The notes: generated by a model from the letters alone, not told the origin. Shown: positions 50,452 to 58,234, counted from the stretch's first letter. The stretch: 64,000 nucleotides of DNA from Actinoplanes derwentensis (GCF_900104725.1 NZ_LT629758.1:1674001-1738000); one strand, 5' to 3'. Numbers and translations are program-made.

Positions 50452-51048
50452 ATGGCTTTCGTGACAGCGTCCGTCGCGGTCTCCGCCGACGGGTTCATGG
50501 CAGGCGAGAACCAGCGGCTCGACCAGCCGTTCGGGGACGGCCCGGTCGATCAGATCACCCGGTGGATGCTGGAGACCCGGGAGGAGAACGCGGCGGAGCT
50601 GGCCGACGTGACCGACGCCGACGCGTTCATCATGGGGCGCAACATGTTCAGCCCTGACCGGGGCGAGTGGGATCTGTCGTGGCGGGGCTGGTGGGGCGAG
50701 GACCCGCCGTACCACAAGCCGGTCTTCGTCCTGACCCACCATGCCCGCGAGGATCTGCCGATGGCGGGCGGGACGACCTTCCGCTTCGTCACCGGTGGGC
50801 CGCACGACGCGCTGGAGCGGGCGGTCAAGGCCACCGGTGACGGCCGGATCTCGATCGCCGGTGGCGCCGAGACGGTCAACCAGTTCCTCACCGCGGGCCT
50901 GATCGACCAGCTCACCCTGCACGTCACGCCGGTGATCGTCGGTTCCGGGTCACGGCTCTTCGACGGGGTGCCGCCGGTGAAGCTGGAGCAGGTCAGCTCA
51001 CGGGCGGCATCGCTGGTGACACACCTGACCTATCACGTGGTGCGCTGA
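50452..51048 (+). CDS. RibD C-terminal/dihydrofolate reductase-family protein, copy 2
   Basis: 198 residues. FVTASVAVSADGFMAGENQRLDQPF opens the DHFR fold; ADAFIMGRNMFSP, PVFVLTHHAREDLP, ISIAGGAETVNQFLTAGLIDQLTLHVTPVIVG carry the NADPH-binding and core strands. Substrate unknown. It is divergent from and probably controlled by the HxlR gene. Its 3' end overlaps the convergent PP-loop gene by 16 bp. Confidence 0.85.
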   Translation: MAFVTASVAVSADGFMAGENQRLDQPFGDGPVDQITRWMLETREENAAELADVTDADAFIMGRNMFSPDRGEWDLSWRGWWGEDPPYHKPVFVLTHHAREDLPMAGGTTFRFVTGGPHDALERAVKATGDGRISIAGGAETVNQFLTAGLIDQLTLHVTPVIVGSGSRLFDGVPPVKLEQVSSRAASLVTHLTYHVVR

Positions 51049-52160
51049 AACATCGGCTGCCACGAGGTGCCGTCGGCGGCTGCGGCCAAGGCCTCGGCGA
51101 CCGCCTCGCTCAGTTCCGGCCGGTCCACGGTGGCCAGCTGGTTCGCGAGTTCCCGCCAGGAGTCGGACTGCGCCCAGCCCCGTAATCTCGTCTGCCGGAC
51201 CAGTTCGGTGTCGAGAGTGCGGGGCAGGGTGGCGCACTCGCTGAGCCCGCCGCCGATCTCCAGGGCGATCATCGTGGCCACGCACTGGTCGCAGGAGCCG
51301 CAGTTCACCCCGGGCTGGGTGCGGGTGCAGACGGTCAGGGTGCGCAGGGCCAGCGCCGAGTGCACCAGGTACCGGGAGATCTTCTCGATCCGGGCCGCCT
51401 CGACCCCGTCGTGCAGCAGGGACAGTCCTTCGGTGGACCACAGCGGGTCCAGCAGCGGGTGGGAGCCCCACGGGGGCAGGTGCCCGTACTCCTCGGTGGA
51501 CGCCAGCAGGCACGTCCCGAGCACTCCTTCCAGGGTCAGCGCGACCGAGGCCAGGGCGGCACCGTGGTACTCGTTCCAGCCCACCACCTCCTCGGTCAGC
51601 GACCGCAGGTTCGTCTCGACGATCAGCAGCCGTTTCCCGGTCTCCCGGGCCACCTCGGTCAGCCGGGCCAGCAGCCGTTCGTGGTCCGGCCCGTCGTCCT
51701 CGTGCACGTTGGCGAAGACCAGGTGGGTGATCTCCCGGTGGCCCGGGGCGTCGGCCCGGCGCAGGTCTTTGAGCAGGCTGTAGTGCGAGTCGACCCCGGC
51801 GGTGAAGAACAGCCCGACTCCGGCGGCCGCCGAGGTCGGCCCGGCTGTCGTGGTCGGCACGATCTCCACCGGTTTCGCGTCCCACCAGCGGTGGTAGAGG
51901 TCCATCGCGTCGCGGGCGCCGCGCAGCAGCCGCCCGGAGACGGGCGCGTTGATGATCAGCGGCTCTTCGATGGCCATGGCCGGCAGGGCGAAAGCCGGAA
52001 CGAAAGTGTTACCCGGGTTCGCTGGTGGGGGCGGGGGTGGACCGCCGGCCGCGTCCCGGATCCGGAATTCCAGCAGTTCACCCTCGTTGCGCGGCCACCG
52101 GACCATGCCCAGGACGCGGGTCTCGTAGGCGCCGGTCTCCGCTGCTACACGTTCGAGCAT
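51033..52160 (-). CDS. PP-loop (adenine nucleotide alpha-hydrolase-like) protein
   Basis: 375 residues from the ATG at 52160. GLFFTAGVDSHYSLLKDL is a PP-loop of the QueC/asparagine-synthetase type (canonical SGGxDS, here TAGVDS), which binds ATP and adenylates a substrate. THLVFANVHEDDGPDHERL and RLLIVETNLRSLTEEVVGWNEYHGAALASV follow as in QueC-like folds. GVNCGSCDQCVATMIALE supplies a CxxCxxC-like Cys cluster that could bind zinc. No queuosine or thiolation genes adjoin. I do not know the reaction; ATP-dependent amidation or ligation is the family-level guess. Confidence 0.7.
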   Translation of the reverse strand: MLERVAAETGAYETRVLGMVRWPRNEGELLEFRIRDAAGGPPPPPPANPGNTFVPAFALPAMAIEEPLIINAPVSGRLLRGARDAMDLYHRWWDAKPVEIVPTTTAGPTSAAAGVGLFFTAGVDSHYSLLKDLRRADAPGHREITHLVFANVHEDDGPDHERLLARLTEVARETGKRLLIVETNLRSLTEEVVGWNEYHGAALASVALTLEGVLGTCLLASTEEYGHLPPWGSHPLLDPLWSTEGLSLLHDGVEAARIEKISRYLVHSALALRTLTVCTRTQPGVNCGSCDQCVATMIALEIGGGLSECATLPRTLDTELVRQTRLRGWAQSDSWRELANQLATVDRPELSEAVAEALAAAADGTSWQPMFQRTT

Positions 52161-52263
52161 CACCCGACAAGTATCCGGACAATACGGAATTATCGGGCGG
52201 TTTGTCCTGGAAAGTCCCCCTTCAGTGGCCGGTTGACTGGCGTTCATCGGCTACAGAGACCAT

Positions 52264-53661
52264 GTGCACGTGTTGACGTACCTCCGACTCACCGGCCTCG
52301 CCGGATCGCTCATGCTCGTCACCTCCGGGTGGCTCGGCGGAGCGCACCCCCACGCCGACCTGGCCAGCAACCCGGTCAGCATCGCCCGCGGCCCGTACGG
52401 CCCGGCGATCCTGCTGCTCTGGCTGATCGGAACCGGACTGCAGGCGTGGGCGTGGTGGTCGGCCCGCGATCGCACACCCTCGGTCCGCTGGGCCATGGTC
52501 ACCGCGCTGCTGTGGATGCTGCCGTTCCTGTTCGTGCCGCCGATGGGCAGCCGCGACGTCTACTCCTACGTCTGCCAGGGCGAGATGTTCCTGCACGGCA
52601 TCGACCCCTACCGGTTCGGCGTGTCGGAACTGCCGTGCACCTGGCTGGACACGGTGTCACCGATCTGGCAGCACACGCCCACCCCGTACGGCCCGCTCTC
52701 CATCCTGATCGCCGCCGCGGTGGTCACGCTCGGCGGCGGCCTCACCGGCGCCATCGTCGTCTTCCGCCTGGTCACCCTGGCCGGCATCCTCGCGGTCGCC
52801 GCCGGCCTGCCGGCGCTGGCCCGCCGCTGCGGCGTCGATCCGCAGCGCGCGATCTGGCTGGCGCTGGCCGGCCCGCTGCTCGGCGCGCACATGCTGGCCG
52901 CGCCGCACAACGATGCGATCATGCTGGGGTTGGCGGTGCTTGCGTTCTTCGTGCTGGTACGAGTGGGCAGGCATCCGTTGGTCGTCCTCGGCGCGGGCGC
53001 CCTGCTGGGACTGGCGGTCGCGGTGAAGGCCACCGCCGGGGTCCTGATCCCGTTCGCGGTCCTGCTCGCGGCCCGCCCGTTCCTGCAGTCGGCGGCCCTG
53101 ATCGGGGCCGGCTCACTCGGCGCGTTCGGCGCGGTGACCGCCGTCAGCGGCCTCGGCCTGGGCTGGATCCCGGCGATGCGCGTGGGCGACGGCCTGATCC
53201 AGTTCACCTCGCTGCCGACCGCGGTCGGCATGACCATCACGTACACCGGCCGGTTGTTCGCCCCGGACTTCGACGCGGTCCCCGCCGCCCGGAACGTCGC
53301 CCTGGTGGTCCTGATCGCGACCCTGGTCTTCCTGTGGTTCCGCGCTCTGCGGGGCCCGGACCGCCCGCGCGCGGCCCTGCACCACGCCGCGCTGGCTCTC
53401 GCCGCGTTCGTGGCCCTGGTCCCGGTCTTCCACGCCTGGTACATCCTGTGGCCGTTGACGCTGCTGGCCGCCACCACCGTCCGGACCAGACTGGTGATGC
53501 TGCTGACGATCGCCGCGGCGTTCCTGGTCCTGCCGGACGGCGGCGGCCTGTCCCGTTTCCTGAAGTTCCCCGGCGCCCCGCTGGTGGTGATCGCCCTGAT
53601 CGTCCTGGTCACGGTCCAAGCTCGCCGCCGCCGCGTCGCCGTCGAACCGGTACCTAGCTGA
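52264..53661 (+). CDS. MptB-like polyprenol-phosphomannose-dependent mannosyltransferase
   Basis: 465 residues with about 12 transmembrane helices (GT-C fold). The first outer loop after helix 3 carries PPMGSRDVYSYVCQGEMFLHGIDPYRFG, with the catalytic-type Asp, and HTPTPYGPLSILIAAAVV. This matches the MptA/MptB alpha-1,6-mannosyltransferase family of actinobacterial lipoglycan assembly, which uses polyprenyl-phosphate mannose outside the membrane. The GTG at 52264 follows TACAGA by 6 nt, a possible leaderless start. It stands alone; exact acceptor unknown. Confidence 0.8.
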   Translation: MHVLTYLRLTGLAGSLMLVTSGWLGGAHPHADLASNPVSIARGPYGPAILLLWLIGTGLQAWAWWSARDRTPSVRWAMVTALLWMLPFLFVPPMGSRDVYSYVCQGEMFLHGIDPYRFGVSELPCTWLDTVSPIWQHTPTPYGPLSILIAAAVVTLGGGLTGAIVVFRLVTLAGILAVAAGLPALARRCGVDPQRAIWLALAGPLLGAHMLAAPHNDAIMLGLAVLAFFVLVRVGRHPLVVLGAGALLGLAVAVKATAGVLIPFAVLLAARPFLQSAALIGAGSLGAFGAVTAVSGLGLGWIPAMRVGDGLIQFTSLPTAVGMTITYTGRLFAPDFDAVPAARNVALVVLIATLVFLWFRALRGPDRPRAALHHAALALAAFVALVPVFHAWYILWPLTLLAATTVRTRLVMLLTIAAAFLVLPDGGGLSRFLKFPGAPLVVIALIVLVTVQARRRRVAVEPVPS

Positions 53662-54076
53662 TCTTGGCGGCGGTGCGCACGAATCCCGGGATGAGCACCG
53701 CCGCGAGCACCGCGTGGGTCAGGGCGAGCACGACTTTGCTGCCGGTGGTCGCCTCCACGCTGAGGAACGGCACGAACGAGACCGCCAGGACCAGCAGTGC
53801 CGCGATGGTCCAGACGGTGAGGGCGCGAGCGGTGAACCGTTCCAGGATCGCGAGCGCCGCCCACCCGAGCAGGCTGGACGCCGCCGCGATGAAGGCGATC
53901 TGCGAGAGACCGAGGTCGGTAGCCGGCTGTCCGGGCCCGGTGACGACCAGGTCGTGGCCGAGAACCGGTTCCCCGATCGCCCAGACCAGCACGGTCGCGA
54001 GGACCGCACCCACGACCACGATCAACCGCTTGCCGGTACGCCCGGTCAGCGCTGTGTTCCCCGTTGCCACCGTCAC
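53654..54076 (-). CDS. Four-helix membrane protein (DUF6069-like)
   Basis: 140 residues with four hydrophobic helices (LIVVVGAVLATVLVWAIG; IAFIAAASSLLGWAALAIL; VWTIAALLVLAVSFVPFL; VLALTHAVLAAVLIPGFV). This is the layout of the DUF6069 family common in actinomycetes. Function unknown. It is divergent from a MarR regulator, and paired TCAA-N3-TTGA sites lie in the gap, so it is probably that regulator's target. The stop overlaps the mannosyltransferase end by 8 bp. Confidence 0.75.
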   Translation of the reverse strand: MTVATGNTALTGRTGKRLIVVVGAVLATVLVWAIGEPVLGHDLVVTGPGQPATDLGLSQIAFIAAASSLLGWAALAILERFTARALTVWTIAALLVLAVSFVPFLSVEATTGSKVVLALTHAVLAAVLIPGFVRTAAKIS

Positions 54077-54094
54077 GATGCCTCCTTGGGAGAG

Positions 54095-54115
54095 TCAATT
54101 GTTGAGGTACTCAAC
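54095..54115. promoter_or_regulatory. Candidate MarR operator, site 1
   Basis: TCAA-TTG-TTGA (54095-54105) overlaps a second perfect inverted repeat, GTTGAG-GTA-CTCAAC (54101-54115), in the gap between the DUF6069-like and MarR genes. Confidence 0.5.
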
Positions 54116-54147
54116 CTTTCCGGGAGCTTAGCAGAAACTTGAGCAAG

Positions 54148-54158
54148 TCAACTATTGA
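54148..54158. promoter_or_regulatory. Candidate MarR operator, site 2
   Basis: TCAA-CTA-TTGA repeats the site 1 core; both copies sit in the shared context GTCAAYTRTTGA, 53 bp apart. It lies just before TATCAT (54166-54171), the -10-like box of the MarR gene. Confidence 0.5.
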
Positions 54159-54177
54159 TGCGACGTATCATCAGGAT

Positions 54178-54663
54178 ATGAACGACTCGCCTGCCGAGGA
54201 CCAGCTGATCACCGAGCTGACCGACCTGGTCTTCCAGGCGGCGGGCCGGCTCCGGCAGGGCTTCAACACGATCGCCGCCGAGCTGGGCCTGACCCCCGCC
54301 CAGGCCTTGGCCCTGGTCAACTTGCGGGGTCCGGCCCCGATGCGCGACCTGGCCGACGTGCTCAGCTGCGACGCCTCCAACGTGACCGGCATCGTCGACG
54401 CCCTGGAGAAACGAGGCCTGGTCACCCGCCGCCCCGACCCGTCCGACCGCCGGGTCAAACACGTGGTCCTGACCGACGAGGGCACCCGCCGCCGAGACCA
54501 GCTGACCACCGAGGCCAACACCCGGTCCGCCGACCTCTTCCAGGTCCTGGCAACCGACCGCACCCGCCTGCGCGACCTCTTGGCGGCAGTCGTCCACCAG
54601 GAGCCAGTGAGGGCTGCGACGGTGAGTCAGCCCGAGCCGGAGGATGCCGCCGGGCGGCTCTGA
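54178..54663 (+). CDS. MarR family transcriptional regulator
   Basis: 161 residues. LGLTPAQALALVNLRGPAPMRDLADVLSCDASNVTGIVDALEKRGLVTR is the winged helix, and RRPDPSDRRVKHVVLTDEGTRRRDQ the wing. I chose the ATG at 54178; it lies 6 nt after TATCAT and lacks a Shine-Dalgarno sequence, while the in-frame TTG at 54139 sits inside the operator region. It likely controls itself and the divergent DUF6069-like membrane protein. Confidence 0.85.
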   Translation: MNDSPAEDQLITELTDLVFQAAGRLRQGFNTIAAELGLTPAQALALVNLRGPAPMRDLADVLSCDASNVTGIVDALEKRGLVTRRPDPSDRRVKHVVLTDEGTRRRDQLTTEANTRSADLFQVLATDRTRLRDLLAAVVHQEPVRAATVSQPEPEDAAGRL

Positions 54664-54785
54664 TCGCCGGGCACCGCCTGCTCAGGCATGGCGGAGCAGG
54701 CGACGAACAGGCCCAGAACGAAGCCGAGCAGGGCGCACATCGCGGCGATTTTGGCGATCGACGAGAAGTCGGTCCAGATTCTCAT
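54627..54785 (-). CDS. 52-residue membrane or lipoprotein-like small protein
   Basis: MRIWTDFSSIAKIAAMCALL begins the protein. The hydrophobic run IAAMCALLGFVLGLFVAC ends in a lipobox-like FVAC, and the remaining 20 residues are polar with Pro/Ser/Gly. It could be a signal-anchored peptide or a small lipoprotein. Its ATG overlaps the stop of the 19-codon ORF upstream (ATGA), and GGGGC lies 9 bases before it. The 3' end overlaps the convergent MarR gene by 37 bp, which is why it is easily missed. Support is the coherent membrane segment plus the coupled ORF; expression is not proven. Confidence 0.5.
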   Translation of the reverse strand: MRIWTDFSSIAKIAAMCALLGFVLGLFVACSAMPEQAVPGDQSRPAASSGSG

Positions 54786-54841
54786 CGAGTGCCCCATTCA
54801 GGCCGTAGGGGGCAGCGGAACTGGCTGATAACCTGACGCAT
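54782..54841 (-). CDS. 19-residue peptide, possible leader ORF
   Basis: MRQVISQFRCPLRPEWGTR, with GAAAGGCG about 6 bases upstream of the ATG, and a stop that overlaps the start of the 52-residue protein by 4 bp (ATGA). Three hairpins lie upstream in the transcript. It could be a translated leader that couples translation of the small membrane protein, or a real micropeptide. Evidence is only its coding layout. Confidence 0.4.
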   Translation of the reverse strand: MRQVISQFRCPLRPEWGTR

Positions 54842-54859
54842 AGTGACGCCTTTCGTTGG

Positions 54860-54941
54860 CCGGCGAGCCGGGAGGGTGTCTCGGCTGGGCCGATGTAACG
54901 GCATCGGCCCAGCTTCGTGTCTGCTGGGCGCTGGAGCGCCC
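54860..54941 (-). ncRNA. Structured leader: three perfect hairpins upstream of the small ORFs
   Basis: CCGGC-GA-GCCGG (54860-54871); GCTGGGCCGATG (54884-54895) with CATCGGCCCAGC (54902-54913), 12-bp stem and 6-nt loop; GGGCGCT-GG-AGCGCCC (54926-54941). On the minus strand they would be the 5' leader of the 19- and 52-residue ORFs. They do not resemble a riboswitch class I know. The middle hairpin alone could be a terminator for a transcript from either side. Confidence 0.4.
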
Positions 54942-55012
54942 GGACCTTCGAGGCGAGTCGCGACCTCACCCCTCTGAACGATCGTTAAAACGCCGGTAGT
55001 CAAATGATGCGG

Positions 55013-55060
55013 TGGCAAGTTGGCAATTGCCAACTCCGATGTGCCAAATTGGCATTGCCA
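55013..55060. promoter_or_regulatory. Cluster of TTGGCA/TGCCAA half-sites upstream of the XRE gene
   Basis: AGTTGGCAATTGCCAACT (55018-55035) is a perfect 18-bp palindrome. TGCCAA-A-TTGGCA (55042-55054) and TGGCA-T-TGCCA (55050-55060) follow, and TGGCAA (55013-55018) precedes. Six half-sites lie within 48 bp, between the divergent XRE gene and the small-ORF unit. The XRE protein is the obvious candidate binder. Confidence 0.65.
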
Positions 55061-55133
55061 GAGTTGCTACCATCTGAACAGCTACCTGGCTGACTCGGCG
55101 CACCGCCGTGCCCGCTCTACGGAGGTGAACCCG

Positions 55134-55997
55134 ATGTCTGGTGATCCCGGGCCCATGGTTCGCCGGCGGCAGCTCAGCGCACTTCTGCACCGCTACCGTC
55201 TTGCGTCCGGCAAGTCGGTCAAGGAAGTCGCCGAGCGCTTGTTCGAGGCGCCCTCGAAGGTCACCCGTATCGAAAAAGGGCAACGCCTCGCGACCGTCCG
55301 TGACATCGCGGACCTGTCGAGAATCTATGACTTACCGGACGACGTCCGGGACCAATTGATGGATCTTGCACGGGGCAGCCGGGAGCGGCAGTGGTGGCAG
55401 CGGCCGGATCTCAGCCCTGCTCTGCAGATCCTGATCGGAATGGAGGGAACGGCCCAGTCGATCAGCGAGTTCGAACTCACGCTGGTCCCCGGGCTTCTTC
55501 AGACGTCTGAGTATGCTGACGCGCTCCTGCGCCGCTGGGTGCTTGACGCCGGCAAGCGGAGTGAACTGGTCGCTGTCCGGATGAGGCGGCAGGAGATCCT
55601 CCGTCCGGGGAGTTCGCCGGCTCTCCGCGTGGTCGTCGACGAGGCGGTGCTGCGACGTCAGGTCGGCGGACCGGAAGTCATGCGTGAGCAGCTGTCGCAC
55701 GTCAGTGAGCTGGCCACGTCAGGAATCTGTGACTTTCGGGTGATCCCGTTCGGCGTCAGCGAGCCCGTGGGTGTCAAGAACGGCTTCACGGTTCTCGAGT
55801 TCGGGAACCTCACCGCGCTGCCTGACGCGACTCCCATTCCGGGTGTGCTCTTCCTGGAGTTGAGTGACGGAGACAGGTACCTCGACGACCCCGACCAGAT
55901 CGAATACCATTTGTCCTACTTCCAGAGCCTTCAAGCACAGGCTCTGACAAGCGAAGAATCCATCAACATCATTCGAACCGCGATCGCCGACATCTGA
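55134..55997 (+). CDS. XRE family regulator with DUF5753 ligand domain
   Basis: 287 residues from the ATG at 55134, with GGAGGTG seven bases before it; the ORF is open from 55020 but that part covers the operators. HTH: QLSALLHRYRLASGKSVKEVAERLFEAPSKVTRIEKGQR. DUF5753 starts near residue 95 (EGTAQSISEFELTLVPGLLQTSEYADALL) and has LRVVVDEAVLRRQVGGPEVM and NGFTVLEF. Proteins of this kind pair with a DUF397 gene, present here 32 bp downstream, and often control development or antibiotic production. Confidence 0.88.
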   Translation: MSGDPGPMVRRRQLSALLHRYRLASGKSVKEVAERLFEAPSKVTRIEKGQRLATVRDIADLSRIYDLPDDVRDQLMDLARGSRERQWWQRPDLSPALQILIGMEGTAQSISEFELTLVPGLLQTSEYADALLRRWVLDAGKRSELVAVRMRRQEILRPGSSPALRVVVDEAVLRRQVGGPEVMREQLSHVSELATSGICDFRVIPFGVSEPVGVKNGFTVLEFGNLTALPDATPIPGVLFLELSDGDRYLDDPDQIEYHLSYFQSLQAQALTSEESINIIRTAIADI

Positions 55998-56029
55998 GGC
56001 GAGGTTCGCCCATTTTATGGAGATATAAC

Positions 56030-56236
56030 ATGAATAACGGCAAGTCGGTCAGCGTTGACTGGCAGACCTCTTCGTACTGCTCCTCCAGCAACTGCGTCCA
56101 GGTGGCGGCGATCGAGGACTCGATCGCGATCCGGGACTCGAAGAACCCGGACGGCACCGTTCTGATGGTCGCGCCCGGCGAGTGGCACGCGTTCCTCGAC
56201 CGTGTCGCCAACGGGGACTTCAGCTCCATGGCGTAA
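56030..56236 (+). CDS. DUF397 domain protein
   Basis: 68 residues. VDWQTSSYCSSSNCVQVAAI and IAIRDSKNPDGTVLMVAPGEWHAFLDRV match DUF397 over its full length. DUF397 proteins act with the adjacent XRE/DUF5753 regulator, probably as an antagonist or partner, and resemble a toxin-antitoxin-like arrangement in some reports. GGAGATAT precedes the ATG. The TA-like role is not established here. Confidence 0.88.
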   Translation: MNNGKSVSVDWQTSSYCSSSNCVQVAAIEDSIAIRDSKNPDGTVLMVAPGEWHAFLDRVANGDFSSMA

Positions 56237-56254
56237 GCGGGACTGGACGGACGG

Positions 56255-56270
56255 AGGCCTTGCGGGGCCT
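56255..56270 (+). terminator. Weak terminator after DUF397
   Basis: AGGCC-TTGCGG-GGCCT forms a 5-bp stem and is followed by the T-rich TCGTTCGCTTT. It is short but well placed, 18 bp after the DUF397 stop. Confidence 0.35.
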
Positions 56271-56392
56271 TCGTTCGCTTTGGGGCGCCGGTCGTGATTG
56301 ACAGGGCGGGCACAGCGCGGGCACAAGAGGGTCCTCGGTTGGCGGGATTGTCTGGGGGTGTTCAGTTCTGCCGCTACGAAGGGTGACCCCTG

Positions 56393-57754
56393 ATGTCTCG
56401 CTACACCCTGTCCCGTCGTTCGTTCGGGGCCGCTCTGGCCGGGGTCGTCGGCCTCGTCGCTCTCGGGGCCTGTGCCGAGGAGTCGACGTCGGCGGCGGGA
56501 AGCAGCGCGGCCACCGCCGGTAGTGGGCTGTTCGACGCCACTCAGGTGCATGACATCGAGTTCGCGTTCGCGGAGGCCGACTACGACACGATGATCGACG
56601 CCTACCTGGACTCCAGTGACAAGAAGTGGATCGAGGCCACGGTCACGGTCGACGGGACGAGGTTCGAGAAGGCGGGCCTGCGACTGAAGGGCAACTCGTC
56701 GCTGCGCGGGCTCACCAAAGCCGGCGCCACCGCCAGTACGGAAAGCAACAACCGTGGCGGGCCGGGTGGGAGCATCTCGTCGGACAACCCGCAGGACCTG
56801 CCGTGGCTGGTGCGGCTCGACAAGTACGTGGACGGCCAGGCCCTCGGCGGCTACACCGAGTTCGTGGTCCGCTCGAACAATTCGGACTCGGCGCTGAACG
56901 AGGCGGTCGCTCTGGAACTGCTCGGGGTGGCGGGGCTGGCGACCCAGAAGTCGGTGTCGACACGGCTCAGTGTCAACGGCGGCGACGACGTGCTGCGCCT
57001 GATCATCGAGAACCCGGCGGACAAGTGGGACGCCGACAACTTCAGCGGGGCCGGCATCCTCTACAAGGCGGAGGCGAACGGCGACTACAGCTACCGGGGC
57101 GACGACGCGGCCAGCTACACCGACATCTTCGACCAGGAGACCGACTCCGACAACGTCGATTTCGCGCCGCTCGCCGCGTTCCTCAAGTTCATCAACGAAT
57201 CCACCGACGCCGTGTTCGGTGCCGATCTGGGCGAGCACCTGGACACCGCGGCGTTCGCCACCTACCTGGCCTTCCAGGAGCTGATCAAGAACTCGGACGA
57301 CATCGACGGGCCGGGCAACAACTCGTACCTGCGTTACACGACCGACAAAGATCAGTTCACCGTGGTCGCGTGGGACCACAACCTGGCGTTCGGTGGCATG
57401 GGCGGCGGCGGTGGCAACCGCGGTGGCGGCGGAAACCCACCCGAGGGCGGTGCCCGGCCCAGTGGTGCGGCCGCACCCGGCGGCCAGCAGAACCAGAATC
57501 AGGGTCAGCGGCAGGGCGGCGGCGGGATGGGCGGCAAGAGCAACATCCTGGTCACCCGGTTCAACGCCGACAAGACCTTCAAGGCGGCGTACGAGAAGGC
57601 CCTCACCGACCTCAAGGCCGGCCTCTACACCAGTGGCAAGGCCGCCGAGATCCTCCAGACCCGGGCGGCGGTCCTGACCGCGAAGGCGTCCGACCTGGTC
57701 AGCGCCGAAACGATCACCAGCGAGTCGGACAGCATCAAGCAGAACTTCGCCTAG
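56393..57754 (+). CDS. CotH-family lipoprotein with Gly-rich insertion
   Basis: 453 residues. LSRRSFGAALAGVVGLVALGAC combines a twin-arginine start and a lipobox (LGAC), so it should be a membrane-anchored lipoprotein. The CotH fold shows DIEFAFAEADYDTMIDAYLD, RLKGNSSLRGL, VRLDKYVDG, NNSDSALNEAVALELL and VVAWDHNLAFGG, where kinase-type metal residues occur. Directly after this active-site segment, residues about 335-385 form a Gly/Asn/Gln/Pro-rich insertion. CotH proteins are secreted protein kinases in spores; actinomycete members are of unknown role. Monocistronic. Confidence 0.82.
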   Translation: MSRYTLSRRSFGAALAGVVGLVALGACAEESTSAAGSSAATAGSGLFDATQVHDIEFAFAEADYDTMIDAYLDSSDKKWIEATVTVDGTRFEKAGLRLKGNSSLRGLTKAGATASTESNNRGGPGGSISSDNPQDLPWLVRLDKYVDGQALGGYTEFVVRSNNSDSALNEAVALELLGVAGLATQKSVSTRLSVNGGDDVLRLIIENPADKWDADNFSGAGILYKAEANGDYSYRGDDAASYTDIFDQETDSDNVDFAPLAAFLKFINESTDAVFGADLGEHLDTAAFATYLAFQELIKNSDDIDGPGNNSYLRYTTDKDQFTVVAWDHNLAFGGMGGGGGNRGGGGNPPEGGARPSGAAAPGGQQNQNQGQRQGGGGMGGKSNILVTRFNADKTFKAAYEKALTDLKAGLYTSGKAAEILQTRAAVLTAKASDLVSAETITSESDSIKQNFA

Positions 57755-57773
57755 CCGGGCGCCGAGTCCCGGC
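57754..57773. terminator. Possible bidirectional terminator
   Basis: GCCGGG (57754-57759) and CCCGGC (57768-57773) with an 8-nt loop lie between the convergent CotH and MarR genes. The stem is short, so confidence is low. Confidence 0.3.
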
Positions 57774-57781
57774 GCGGCGCG

Positions 57782-58234
57782 TCACTCGCGTTCCTGAACG
57801 GCGTCGGTGAGCCGGCGGAGGAAGTCGAGAACGACCTCCTTCTCCGGCTCCGGCAGGGCGGCGCAGACCTCGTCGATCCGGCGGATGACCGGTGCCCACG
57901 CCTCCAGGGACGCCTGCCGGGCGGTTTCCGTCTCGGTGATCGTGACCCGGCGGCGGTCGGTGGTGTCCCGGGTGCGTTCGACGTGGCCGGACCGTTCGAG
58001 GCGGTCGAGCAGCAGGGTCGCCGACGCGGTCCGGATGCCGAGGTGGGTGGCCAGTTCGGTGGCGCCCATCGGCCCGTTCTGCACGAGTGCCCCGATGGCG
58101 GACATGTCAGTGGCGTTCATCTTCATCCGCCCGGCCATCCGCCCGACCAGTTCGCGTGATCCGCCGATCATGTCGCGGACGGCCAGGGTGACGGGGTCGA
58201 GTCCGTCGTACAGCTCGGTCAGTTCTTCCTGCAT
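57782..58234 (-). CDS. MarR family transcriptional regulator
   Basis: 150 residues. MNATDMSAIGALVQNGPMGATELATHLGIRTASATLLLDRLERSGHVER is the winged-helix region, and RDTTDRRRVTITETETAR the wing. It is divergent from a 146-residue protein of unknown function; an inverted repeat in the gap is the probable operator. It may control only itself and that protein. Confidence 0.85.
   Translation of the reverse strand: MQEELTELYDGLDPVTLAVRDMIGGSRELVGRMAGRMKMNATDMSAIGALVQNGPMGATELATHLGIRTASATLLLDRLERSGHVERTRDTTDRRRVTITETETARQASLEAWAPVIRRIDEVCAALPEPEKEVVLDFLRRLTDAVQERE

Noticed and set aside
54926..54941. Riboswitch or tRNA-like element in the 54.86-54.94 kb hairpins
   Set aside because: Hairpins are simple perfect stems without the conserved loops of known riboswitches or tRNA arms.
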